NCBI GenBank assembly: GCA_030248135.1
Contig: JASANC010005693.1
Location: forward strand, 39,189 to 103,188
Origin: Theristus sp. LFF4_11
Taxonomy: Eukaryota; Nematoda; Chromadorea; Monhysterida; Xyalidae
Length of the DNA stretch: 64,000 bases
Direction of reading: 5' to 3'
Within the stretch, counting starts at the first letter, position 1. Each line of letters begins with the position of its first letter. Under the pieces are notes generated by a model. It saw only the letters and a list, made by a program, of their open reading frames with translations, was not told the origin of the DNA and searched no databases. Shown here piece after piece: positions 35,301 to 46,418 of this stretch. The position numbers and the translations under genes were made by a program.

Positions 35301-38300
35301 GGGATGACGGACCGTTTGACAGCCTCCTGGAATGAAGTGTGAGTGGTTTCTTTGCTGACACAAAATTACAGCTCCAACATGATTTTAGCAACAAAATGCA
35401 ACGAGTGAAGATCAACGGACACACAAATATTTCCCATCACCATTCACCACTAACCACGTCCACTTTAGTCGGATCAGTGCTTGTAGCATTGCGTGCAGCT
35501 TGCTTTGTCTTGGGCTCCGCTGTGGTTGCAACGCTGAGCAACTTGCTGCTGACTTCTGAGAAACGTGCAAACGACATCTCTTTGGAAGTTTTAAATAAAA
35601 TGCAAAAATTAGCGATTTTCCCGTCTGGTTTTACCATCGATTGATCCGTAGTGCGCTGCATTACTCATGTCCGTGATCTTCTGCCAGTTGTCGCGAACTG
35701 AAAAAAAAATGGTGGTGCAAAATCAGCAGATAAATCTTCCACTTGAGTATCCAGTAATAAATTATGGCCATCCCGAAAGAAGCACAAACAGCCCACCAAC
35801 CATCTTCGGGCGTTGTATGGAGTCCGTTCAAGACTGCGCCATCGCTGCGGTACCACTGGTCTGAAGTGAGTTGTTTTGTTAACATTTACATTTTTTTGTA
35901 ATCAGCTGACTGATTGAGTTACAATGAATTCGGTCGGTTGATTGACTGATTGATTGATTGATTGGGCGCACCAGTAAATCAGCGAAATGTGCCAGACTTG
36001 AGAAACGAATGAACGACACTAAAGCCTGCAAAGGCACGCCGAACAACACTTCAAAGTAGCGAGAGAGTGGCGATTTGGTGGACTGGGAGAACAACGGAGA
36101 TCACAGGAAAAAGGAGCACATTATATACGGATAATTACAGCTAATAATACAATAATTGCCCATCATCAACTCAAGCTCAACGCTCACATTGGCCAAACCA
36201 TCCAGCGCCGGCCTCATAGACGCCCCCGCTGGCCTGCTGGTTCTGCTCGCTCGTCAACCAAACGACCATCGGCGCCACGTACTCCGGCTTCAACGCCTCG
36301 ATCGCCTCGTCTGGCATCACCGTCTGCGTCAGCCGCGAGCCGGCAGTCGGCACGATCGTGTTGCACAGAATGTTGTACTTGGCGCCTTCGCGAGCCAGTG
36401 TGTGCGAGAGGCCGATCAGGCCGAGCTTTGCTGACAAAACATTCAGCAACGTTCAGTGTAACGCTGCATTCACGAACGCAGTCATTTAGTGACGCGCAGC
36501 TCTGTGTTAAAACATAGCTACGCGCTCATTAAATACTGCTTCATGAATGCCTCTTCAGTCCCGAATGGACGGCAGGAGAGTACGATCGGCTATTATTATA
36601 ACACAGTAATGTTGCACAGTGTATAACACGCGCACTGCGCTACGATACTGCCTACAACGCGTCGGTCTCACTCTCAATGTGAGTGTGCCGGTAATCAAGG
36701 AATATTTCCAGAAAAATTTCTGGAAAAATTTCCAGAAATTTTCCGATGCCATCCCTTACATACAACACTGTGTTATAACAGATACAGATTGCACCGTTTT
36801 TTACCTGTCTGTGTGAAGGCTGACTGCGGAAGGCTACAAGTTTTGAAATGTGATTGGACGAACAAGACACAGACCGGCGGCATAGTTCGCCTGTCCAAAG
36901 TTGCCGTAGATGCCAGCGTTCGACGACGTCATAATGACGCGTCCGTACTGCTGTTTGCGCATGTACGGCCACGCAGCCTTCGTGACGGCATACGCGCCAC
37001 GGAGATGCACCAACTGGATCAGATCTGCAAATCGCAAAATCTCGGTGATTTCAAAAATGGAATTCAAGTTTGGTGGACCAAAAGTGGATGTTTCACTTGC
37101 ACACTGACCCCAGTCTCTGTCGGTCATATTGATGAACGCCTTATCGCGAAGAATGCTGAAAAATATGGTGTGACATTGACTTCAATCGAAAATGCTCCAA
37201 AAAACCCAATGCACGGCATCGAAGCTTACCCAGCGTTGTTGATGACAATATCTGAAAAATACACAAAGTAAACGAAACTTGCATCAAAAGTGAGATCAAA
37301 CAGACCAAGCAAGAAACGAGCAGACTTACCAACACGGCCGAAGTTGTCAACGGCTGTCTTCACGATTCGGTCACCGTGCTCCACGGAGTCATAGTTCGGC
37401 ACCGCTTTGCCGCCGTTCGCGCGAATCTCGGCCACAACACGATCGGCCATCGCTGACGCGCTGCCTTCGCCGTGTCTGCTGCCGCCGAGGTCGTTCACTG
37501 GAAATGAAACAGTCAAACTCTGAGGACTCAGTCAAACTGGGCTCCTCCGACGCTGGCGCTTCCTCGAAGTGGAACTGGGCGGCTTCAGTCGCAAACGCCA
37601 GTGCCTCGGCTTCGCCCCTCCGGCAATGAGCGTGGTGAATTCTTGTGTTTGTTAAATTATGATGGTATCCTGATTGGCTGCATCAAATGAACTCTACAAA
37701 TCCGTGATAAAAGCAACCAATCAGCTGATTATACCTGTGGGTTGCAATCGAGTAACACTACATGATGATGTATCTGCGCTCGCTGATTGGCCCCATGAAC
37801 ACCATTCATGCCCATGCGGCCAATCAGCATTCAGCGAGCTTTATTTGAGCCCCACACTGTATGAACTTTACAGTCGCAGTGCGAATTCGTTTTTGGGTCT
37901 ATGAATTTTGAATTCAAATACCGAACACCTATGATGAAACAAATTTGAGCTGATATGCCAATGAATTATGGATGACAAGTAAAACCAAATGACAAACAAG
38001 ACAAAATCAAAGAAATACTCGCAGTGTTTACCAACAACGGTGCAGCCTCGCTCGGCCAAAAGCAGCGCGTACGTACGACCAAGACCTGCAAAAACGTTAT
38101 GCTGAATCGACGTTTTGCAATAAAAATAGTGATTATCAATCACGATTGCATTACAGCAGTGGACTATGGTTAGTAATCAATCAATCAAATCAATCAATTT
38201 TATTTGTATGCCTCACGGCCAGTTCACATCAACACATTCACAAAACTTCCATTATGCAAAACAAACACAATTGATGTCACAAAAAAAACCTAAAGAAACA

Positions 38301-39029
38301 CAAGATTATTGATGAACTTGGTGAATGCATGAATGAAAGCAAGCAAAAAGTCGATGCAAACGAATGGGCAGATGACTGCCCGGGTATTCACACAAAGAAA
38401 CAAAATCCACAAAATAAAACCAACCGTCGACAGTCAGAAACAATTGAATGTTAAAAAAAAACGCGCAAACACAATTGAAGCTTGAGAGAAGAAATAAATA
38501 AAATAGCGCGATCACGAACCGACAACATCAGACAGCGCACAACGGCCACGATTGACATTCAGGCACGATTAAATTAAGCAAGAGAAAGCAAAATAAACAC
38601 GGCACAGTTGCTTTTCTTTTCTTCATCGCAGTTTTTCTCTCTTGTTTTTTTTTTCTCTTTTTTTTCTTTTTTTTTCTTTTTTGTTTTTTTTGTTATTTTT
38701 TTGTTTATGGGCTTTTGTTTTTCCTGTGCCATCCCAAATACAGCTAACAGCAAGTGATGAGCAACAGCAAGCAAGTAACAGTGCTAGTTAACAAAAAGAA
38801 TACCCTGAACACAAAAGCCACAAGAGCACACAGAAAAAAACGCGAGATAAAAAGAGCTGTGACATGGACACACACTTGCACCAGATACAAGAACAAGATA
38901 CAAGATACAATACTGAATGATCAACTACCATTGGCATTAATCAACTTTGACAACGAAGAAAAATCGGAACGAACCACCGCCTGCACCGGTGACAATGGCA
39001 ACACGTCCGTCAAAGGATATTTTCGACAT
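32376..39029 (-). CDS. HSD17B4: Peroxisomal multifunctional enzyme type 2 (SDR + MaoC hydratase + SCP2)
   Basis: Large multi-exon gene. Exon 1 (39029-38975) encodes [19 protein letters not shown] and splices at 38974 to 38085-38032 ([17 protein letters not shown]), completing the NAD-binding TGxxxGxG motif. Later exons give [14 protein letters not shown] (37497-37330), DIVINNAG (37251-37230), [21 protein letters not shown], whose YxxxK is completed as YAAAK across the next junction, and [15 protein letters not shown] with ALKPEYVAP (36430-36187). The hydratase-2 part includes [34 protein letters not shown] and the catalytic [14 protein letters not shown]. The SCP2 part includes [13 protein letters not shown] and [16 protein letters not shown]. 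The protein ends NAKL, a PTS1 peroxisomal signal. It performs the hydratase and 3R-hydroxyacyl-CoA dehydrogenase steps of peroxisomal beta-oxidation. Small exons in the linker (35.2-35.9 kb) are only roughly placed. Confidence 0.93.
36465..36550. mobile_element. CATTCATGAAGCAGTATTTA MITE, copy 3, in MFE-2
   Basis: GCATTCACGAACGCAGTCAT.. and ..TTAAATACTGCTTCATGAAT around GTGTTAAAACATAGCTACGCG. Lies in an MFE-2 intron. Confidence 0.75.
37660..37840. repeat. GCTGATTGG-containing repeat in an MFE-2 intron
   Basis: Repeated motifs CTGATTGGCTGCATCA, AACCAATCAGCTGATTA, GCTGATTGGCCCC and GGCCAATCAGC. Related to the foldback family at 27.1 and 63.8 kb, but without clear ends. Confidence 0.4.
38622..38706. 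repeat. Pyrimidine tract
   Basis: Nearly unbroken T/C run (TTTTCTCTCTTG, then long T runs) in MFE-2 intron 1. Confidence 0.7.
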
Positions 39030-39376
39030 TTTACAATTCACCAGTGTCAAGTCACACGGAGATCAGAGAAGAGCCACAGCAGTTTGTGATGTTGCTCTCG
39101 GCGGACGGTCCCAGTCCGACCCAAATGGGCTTTGGTTTGGTCGAATTGAATGTCAAGCACGGCTGAAGAAGAACAAGAAAGAAGTACTGTCGTCGTCTTT
39201 GTCAACTGCCATAGCACGGTACGGCACGTACAAATTTTGGTAGATTAGGGCGGCAGATAGCTGCAGAAAGCTGCAAAAATTTGGGTGGGGGGAAGCGATC
39301 AAAGATTTGAAATTCCAAAAAAAGGAGCCGAAATGAAATTATTTTTATTTTTTATTTGATTTTTGTTTGCCCGGCC

Positions 39377-40094
39377 TAGGGTTGTTAAAAAAAACAAAAA
39401 TCGTCATTTTTGTTTTTTTTTTAATTTTTTTTTTTTAAATTTCAAAAATCAAAGTTGTGCTAAATCAATCAGGGAGTCCGAAGAACCACATATGATATGC
39501 AAGCGCCTCCCGAATGACACCCGTATGGCGGAACTTTGCAGATTTTGTTTTGGTGACCTCAATTACCCCTTTTCCAAACCGTCACCATGCCTCTTCTTGT
39601 GTTTTGACCTCCAAAACGTCACTAATTGTCCCCAGCTAAGCTAATGCTGAAGTGAAGACAAACGTACCGCCTTGAAATTCGATCAATTCTTCTGATGGTG
39701 TCGCGACGACACGACACGAAGCAGCAACCAGACAACGTAGCGCTTGCAAACGGTGCAGCGAGCACAATCGGACGCTCTGCGAGGCTAATCGTCACCTTAT
39801 CTGCATCGGAAATGGTAGGCTAAGCTTTGGGACGCTCAAAAACTTCATCGCAGATGTTGTCGAAGCCTAAAATCAGTCGGTAAAACGGCCCAAAATCGAC
39901 TGCTAAAGGTTTTACGAGGTATAATCAAAGAAAATTTTTGTTGAACTTTCGAAAAATTGTGCCAAAATTGAGGTTTTCAAGAGCATATTAGAGGAAAATT
40001 TTTCGAATTTTTTTTTAAAAAAAAATCGGCATTTTTGTTTTTTTTAATCACTTTTTTTTGAAAAAAAAAATTTTATTTTTGTTTAACAACCCTA
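39377..40094 (-). mobile_element. hAT-like non-autonomous element, copy D
   Basis: 718 bp from TAGGGTTGTTAAA to TTTAACAACCCTA, matching copies A-C over its full length in reverse orientation. Flanking octamers (GCCCGGCC, GCCGCCCT) are not a clean duplication. It sits in the short intergenic gap between the divergent MFE-2 and cystatin genes. Confidence 0.85.
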
Positions 40095-40240
40095 GCCGCC
40101 CTCGAAAATTTGCTTTCGCTTTCGGTACTGTTCGTTCGGGCGAAAGAACTAAAACAAAAATTAAAAAAATTAAAAAAGTTTCGAACTATTTTGAGAATTT
40201 GCAGAAGCCGCGAAACGAAATGCAAAGACCGACAGAAATC

Positions 40241-41602
40241 ATGTGCGGTGGCAGTGGCACGGGACCAGCATCGGAACCGAGCGAAGAAGTGCACAACATT
40301 TGTAAAGCCGTGAGTTTTGATTGTATAAATTTGTGTTTTGTGTGTTGATTTTGATTTTCAGTTTGAGCTGTTGTTGAATTTGTTGAAACGGAACGGAGCG
40401 CGTGACAACACGTGACGTGATGGCATATGTCGCCTCCGTGGCCCGGTGGTTAGCACGTTCGCCTTCAACTCAGAAGGTGACGGGTTCGATCCCCCACGGA
40501 GGATGACAAACTGCCGCCAGTGTAGCTCTCTAGTCTACTCTAATAACTACACTCGTTTTCAACTAAAGCTTTCGGATTCGCTGCCCTGCGGGGATATAGC
40601 GACCGCAGGCCACCGAAACCGAAATCGGGCTAAGATCACTGGTGCCCACAGGACAGAGCGCGGCTTAGAGGGTGTCCCCCTCACGTGGCGAGGGTATTGG
40701 TTCCACGGGATGGTGAGCCGTCCGTTCCCCAATCCCACCGGAGTTTGGTACCTTCGGGTTTCCGGAATCGGTGGGGGGCGTGCTTCAAATATATTAAAAA
40801 AAAAAAATTATTGGTCAAGAATATGGATTCGATGAAGTTTTCTTTCTCCTTAGTTTTGTTGAATGAAGCATCCATGATTTGGTTTTGATTTATGTGTGAG
40901 TGTGACAAACACAAAATTTTCTGTTTGATGCTGAAGATCTTCACTCACTCCATCTTTCTTTCAGGTCAAAAGTGACGTCGAAGCGAAAACGAACAAATCT
41001 TACGGCGTGTTCAAGCCGGTTTCTGTCCGCACGCAAGTCGTTGCTGGTACTAACTATTTCATCAAGGTAAACGAATCGCGCTTTCATTCATTCGTTGTTT
41101 TCCGTAAACACGTTGATTTGTTACTTTTCTATCGAATATCTGTTAATTATCTCCTTTTGTTCAATGTTCTTCTTTTGGAGTTTTTTTTGCATCGAAACAA
41201 GCGGGTGAAATTTGCATCTTTGGTTAATTTTATTTGCATCTGATTTTCAGAAAAAAAGATTGAAGTTTTGAAATTGCATCCAGACGGAATGCTCAATCAA
41301 ATTTAGCTAATCAGCAAGTGTCGTTAGTAAGCTGCCATGGACGTCACTGCTTTGTTTTAAGCCACAGCACAGACCCTTTGCCAAATGCCGTTTTTGCAGT
41401 GATGACAGGATAGTAGCTGCAGATTTTGCTCAACAATCCTTAGCCGAATTTCTGAACACGGCCAACTGAACTGCAGGTTCTGGTTGACGAGTCTGCTGGT
41501 GAACACGTGCATCTGCGTGTTTGGGGAAAACTGGACGGCACACACGAACTCACCAGCTGTCAAGAAAACAAGTCGGCTGCGGACCCGTTGGAATATTTTT
41601 AG
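40241..41602 (+). CDS. Type 1 cystatin (stefin), cysteine protease inhibitor
   Basis: Three exons in phase 0: 40241-40309, 40965-41066 and 41477-41602, giving exactly 98 residues, the length of animal cystatin B. No signal peptide and no disulphide pattern, as expected for an intracellular stefin. The N-terminal glycines (MCGGSG) supply the first inhibitory contact. The central hairpin is QVVAGTNYFIK, the hallmark QVVAG motif, followed by VLVDESAGEHVHLRVWGKL and a C-terminus ending LEYF. Stefins block papain-like cathepsins by inserting these loops in the active-site cleft. Intron 1 contains a complete tRNA-derived SINE at 40433-40807. Confidence 0.93.
40433..40807 (+). mobile_element. tRNA-derived SINE, family 2, in cystatin intron 1
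   Basis: The head (CCTCCGTGGCCCGGTGGTTA ... GGGTTCGATCCCCCACGGAGG) has an 8-bp acceptor-like stem, an A-box-like TGGCCCGGTGG and a perfect GGTTCGATCC B box. The anticodon arm folds poorly. A roughly 290-bp unrelated body ends in A12. Confidence 0.8.
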
Positions 41603-42264
41603 TAGACTGAAACGACTCTATTTTAGGACTGTTTTCGTTATCTGTTGCGATGACTTTCTGTTTTTGTTTTGCGGTCAATTGTTTTAAGCTTCCACGTTTT
41701 TTTTATTCACTGAAAATTCCAGTCACCAAGTGTGCTTTATATCCGTGATGCGTTGTTGTGATTTGTGACTTTATGCTTCTTGACAAGTTTGATGATCTTT
41801 CACATAACATGACATGGTCGTGTTTTCAATGTTTGATTCGGTCTGATTGATGTTGGTTCGAATTGGTCGCCCTAGGTGATCAACTAAAAATATTTCCAGT
41901 TTGCTTTTGTTTGGGAATGGGTGATTGTCTTAGAGTTTGACGAAAAACCGTCGTGTTTGCTTGCATACTTTTTAAACTTCTTTCTTGGTGATTTTTGGTA
42001 CTTGTGATCGATTGTGATGTAACTGATCGATCAACACACTCTTTCTTTCTCAAACGAACATCATTTTTTGCAATCGTTTGCAATAAAACACTTTTTATCA
42101 AAAATGGTTGTTTGTTGGCAGTTAATGTGATAAATTAGCAAATTTGGTGGTTTGAAACCATCTCCATATTTCCGGTAATGATGGAGTAATGCGTTGCAGA
42201 ACGGACCTTATATGTTTTTCTGATTGGGCTTCATTCATTGACACCCAGTGCACATTTTTTCGCA

Positions 42265-44081
42265 ATGAATGGCAACTTGATCAACTGCAATTTCGAGCAA
42301 CAAAAAGCGCAAACATTGTTGAAGGCTGATTTGAGTCGCAAAGGTATGTTTGCTTTTTTTGCACCCGTCTCGTTTTTGAAAACCGTAGCGAGCGGCATTT
42401 GTCTCGTGCTTTGTTTGATTAGCTGTCTGGTCTGTTCTGTTTCATTTCTAGCGCTGCTCTTTCACAACTTGCCGCTGTGTAATGGATTAAGTGATGTTGA
42501 ACGGGATTGTTGTGTATAAATTTTTGGGTTATTCTCTGTCAGTACCAGTTGTTTGGATGTGTCATGTTTGTTTACATTACAGAATAGGCATGTTTGCGTC
42601 GTTTGGTGTTGTTATTCATCGATCTCGTGGCAGGGACCATTCCATACTTTACTTTGACTGAAGTTTGAATCCAAAAGCGACAGTTTGTAGACAACAAGAA
42701 ATAAAGTTTAGAAATGGTATACACGAAAATACGAATTAGTAAGAAAGGTCCCACTTCCACCTGTTCTCATCTCAGAATTACTTAAAGTCACTTACTTTAC
42801 AGAATTACTTACTGACGCGCACTTTTATCATTGCCCTTTCTATGTTGTGTGTTGATTGGAGGCGTTCGTGTCGCTTACGCTAGTTTTTCACAACGTTTTC
42901 ACACGTGTTTGACAAACACACCAGCACATACACGCCGTCATGAACGCAGTGGCAAATTCTGTTTGTGGACCTGCATTGTTGGCGACGTTGCAACTTGCAA
43001 TATCAGATGAAAACCACATGTGAAAAATACGGTTGTATGAGTGGCACTTTACCATCCAAATGCCAACATCGTATCTTTCTCAATGCTCGACCAAAAAAAT
43101 AACACTGCTGCTCCATCCAACGTCTCAGGCAGCGTCGACGTGGCGATCGTTGACCTGGTCAACTTGATCAACGCGCAGGCGGCTCTGTTCACGACGAGTT
43201 CCTGTTCCGGTCGCGTGATTGTGTTCAGTAGTGCGCAACAACAACAGCAACAGCGAAGTGACGTGTCATTCGCTGATGACGCGACGTATGATGACGTCAT
43301 CGTCACTCATCGAAAGTCACGCTGTCGCTGGCTGCTCGCCGAACACGCGCCGACTCCGTTCACTGAGGAATTGTGGTCGGCCATGGTCGCACCGGAGAAC
43401 AGGTTCGGTGTTGAAGGCTGGTTGTTGCGTGTCGGGAGGCGTTCAAGAACGATTCGATTTATGTACTTCAATGGGAACCTCTTCTGACACCAGCTCAGAT
43501 AAAAGATGGCAAATTCAATTCAGTGCCGTTCAGTAATGGTAAAAACCGTTTTTTTTGTTTTTGCAAGATAAACAAGCAATCAAAAAAAACAATAATTACC
43601 CCACGGCAACAAGCGGTCAATTGCCGCACGAACAGGTGATGCAGTTCTTTTCTGCAGTTGTCTCCACAAAATCGACTTTCTGTTGGCGGTAGTATCGATG
43701 CCGTTTCGCACATGTCCGCCTTGTTCCAATCGCACATATTTTCGTCATTCACACAGCGGCCCACTGGTGCTGAAATTCGAGCCGTTCATCCTGCACGTGC
43801 AGTGCCGCTGTTTGCACACGGCGCAGCGTCTGTCGCAAGTCGCCGTCGCGTCGGCCATGCGTCACTCGGGCGTCACGATCTCGAGACACCGCCGAATCAC
43901 GGTCGCCGTTCGCGGCACGCTGGCGCTCGAGGTGCCACTTTGCGCCGGCGACTATCGAGGCGTGCTCGTCGACAAGTCCTACGTTCGGTGGCTGATGGAC
44001 GAATGTGTCAGCGGCAAGTTTGCTGACAATCAGACACTGATCGAGCGATTTGTCACCAATTTTCGCGCCGAGTTTTCGTGA
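42265..44081 (+). CDS. TYW3: tRNA wybutosine-synthesizing protein 3 (TYW3)
   Basis: Three exons in phase: 42265-42343, 43129-43402 and 43757-44081, giving 225 residues. Exon 1 ends ADLSRKG and joins SVDVAIVDLVNLIN, restoring the conserved DLSRKGSVD element. The core motif FTTSSCSGRVIVF follows, then CRWLLAEH. Exon 3 starts GPLVLKFEPFILHVQCR, with later SAMRHSGVT and TLALEVPL, all characteristic of TYW3. TYW3 is the methyltransferase of the third enzymatic step toward wybutosine at position 37 of tRNA-Phe. A Gln/Ser/Asp-rich insertion (QQQQQQRSDVSF and flanks) after the first motif is unusual. The exon 2 donor (AG then GTTCGG) is chosen by phase and homology. Confidence 0.9.
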
Positions 44082-44396
44082 TACAAATGTGTGGAATTTG
44101 AATTAAACTTTAAAAAAAAGTCGTTGACTTTTGCGAGTGCTATGTGATGGCGAAGTGCGTAGTTTATGCACACCACTACTACCACTTTACGGTGAAAAAC
44201 AATAATCCAATCAAATTGCACAAACGTTCCGCAGTTACACGTTTACTGACGTGCATCCAGCAATAATCAGTTGTGCCAAAAATTTATCTGATTTTAATAT
44301 CAAGTATAAAGAAGGCTCCGTAACTCAGTATCTCCGGACATAGTTCGCTGCCTGTTCCCATCTTCAATCGTGCGTCTGTGTGTTCCTGTTCACTAT

Positions 44397-44664
44397 TCAA
44401 CCACATGCCCAGTCAGCTGTCATGAGGCCAAAGCGGAGGCCATAAAAAACCAACACCACCAGCCATAGGCGCAGTGCGCTCGGAATGTTCAGTGGCCAGC
44501 TGCTCTGTGGTGTTTTGTTACCACAGTTTTTGTTGTTGGTTAGCCCATTTATTTGTCCGTTGTAAAGCCACCGCAAAACCTGAGCGCCAACCAGTCGATA
44601 ATGCGTCACTTGCTTGTGCGTGCCCGCGTCTTTGTTTATGACGCGGTCTGCGGCAATAAATCTG
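44397..44664 (-). CDS. Possible terminal exon with a membrane span
   Basis: On the minus strand a TTTTTTTCACAG acceptor precedes an open frame of about 88 codons starting FIAADRVINKD. It holds a hydrophobic stretch (LRLWLVVLVFYGLRFGL) and ends WACG then TGA. No upstream exon or family is recognised, and it lies tail to tail with TYW3. It may be a last exon or chance. Confidence 0.2.
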
Positions 44665-46418
44665 TGAAAAAAATCAAAATGAGAAACTCGGGGTGATACC
44701 AGTTCGAGACGAAGCCGGCTGCTTCTTTTGGTTCAAGTGCAGTGTTCCGTCTATTGTTCGCTGGCTTTTCACATGTCTAATAGCACATTCACTGGCAAAT
44801 ATTCTGCGATTTGTGGCCTTTGCGGTTTCATTTCCGGCTGCCTTGTTTGTGTGCCTGGTATGACAGTTGTCATGCCGTGAATACTGAATAATTCGCTTTC
44901 TCCTCGCAAGGTGTGTTAGTGGATTATATTAAGCCTCCTCTATGCGCCGAAGCAAGATAGCTAACGCCAACCAATATTTGTCGTCCTTATTTCCGCCGCC
45001 TGGCAATGTTACTGGTATTAAAGGTGGCAGCCATCAATATTGCAGCTTGCATTTGCGCTTGCAGAATTGCCAGCGTTCAAAACTGCTTATGTGTGTGCGT
45101 TGTGTCAAAAATGTGTTCTCACTCACGATTCTTGAGCTGTTTCGAAAAAATTTGTCTCCAGCACGAATGTAAATAAATGGTTGAGCCGTTTTTTACCAGT
45201 AGTTCCATAAACCTCACACCACAACGCTTTTGCGGCTTATCACGTTATTTTTTAGGTAAGTTTGGTTTGTTATGTTGAATCAACTTATTTCTACCATTGC
45301 CTCCGATCTTATTTGTCACAGTCAGTTTGGTAGCTACTGTATTGGAAAAACTTCCTTTGTAACTGAATTCAACTAAAAATTGAATTCATGGCTACCAGTC
45401 TGAGTAACACGCAATCATGTGCTTATTCATTGTTCGCTATTCATTATCATGTTCGCGAGTGTTTTCCTTATGGCGCGTCGCAAGAAATAAAAACTCAACA
45501 GTGTTTAGACCAGCTGAGCCCTCAGCTGTTCGCAGTTCTTCGGCTTGTTTATCCACTTTGTTCATCTTTGGCATGACAGACCAGTTTGCTCATTGATATG
45601 CAAACTAGAAGCAAAAAGAGCAAGACGAAAACTATGAACTGGAGTAAATAAGTTTGTAGAAAATGCAAACGACGATACTGCGAATGAGGAGCTGGCAGAA
45701 AATCGGAAAGCATACTTTCTCGACTATTGTGCTTTTGCTCCCTTGGCGATAACGCAGTTTTGGCTGCTTGCTTTGTCATGATACTTCTTTTTGGCACAAT
45801 GAAAACCCTTCAAACGCACGCATTGGTGGCTTATGCATGAGCGTTGCTGTAGCGCATTTTTACGCTGCTTCAGTTGTCGATCCGGTTTGGCATCAGTTTC
45901 TCGGCGAACCAAAAAGTCGTTGATCAATGTATGTTTGTGTGTGAGAGTCGGCTTGTTTGCAAGCATAAGCATGTTATAAAGCTAATATAGCGATACAATG
46001 CGGCCTAGTACATGGACGGCGTCTCGTAAAGAGACGGGACAACTGACCATCAATCAACGTCCAATGGTTGCTGCGCTCATTCCATTGCAGCAGCAGTTTT
46101 TATGACACTATAGTTCTCTGCAAAATGCGTGCATGCGTCATGCAGTCGAACCATATGGGACTACTTAGCTTTTCTGTCTCGTCTGCCGTGTCAACATGGG
46201 TGTTAAATTTGAAAGCACAAACGTTGATCGCAAAAATCTTGTCCAGTTAGCCCCAGTTTAAATAGATCCGCATTTGTGGGTTAAATCGACTGTTGAAGCA
46301 GTGTAAGAGCGGTCGCTGTTAGAGTCAAAGTAAAAACTCCCAGAAACGTTCAGCTTTCAACGGCCACTGGATTGCTGATGATACAAAGAAAACATAAGCT
46401 ATTTTGAGCTGTTCAGCT
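44665..46418. other. Intergenic stretch upstream of the acyl-CoA synthetase
   Basis: Apart from one weak minus-strand ORF near 45.7 kb, no spliceable exon or repeat stands out. It should contain the promoter for the gene starting at 46419. Confidence 0.35.
45549..45797 (-). CDS. Possible small membrane-protein ORF
   Basis: An 82-codon frame with one hydrophobic segment (LLQFIVFVLLFLLLVCI) and a polar N-terminal half. No homologue, partner exon or start context supports it beyond the open frame. Confidence 0.12.
   Translation of the reverse strand: MPKRSIMTKQAAKTALSPREQKHNSRESMLSDFLPAPHSQYRRLHFLQTYLLQFIVFVLLFLLLVCISMSKLVCHAKDEQSG

Noticed and set aside
40362..40415. Extra cystatin exon after TTGATTTTCAG
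   Set aside because: Skipping it gives a 98-residue protein in phase with exact family length; including it introduces a stop.
40433..40503. A functional tRNA gene
   Set aside because: A and B boxes and acceptor-like stem are good, but the anticodon arm does not fold with a 7-nt loop, and it is attached to a SINE body with an A-tail.
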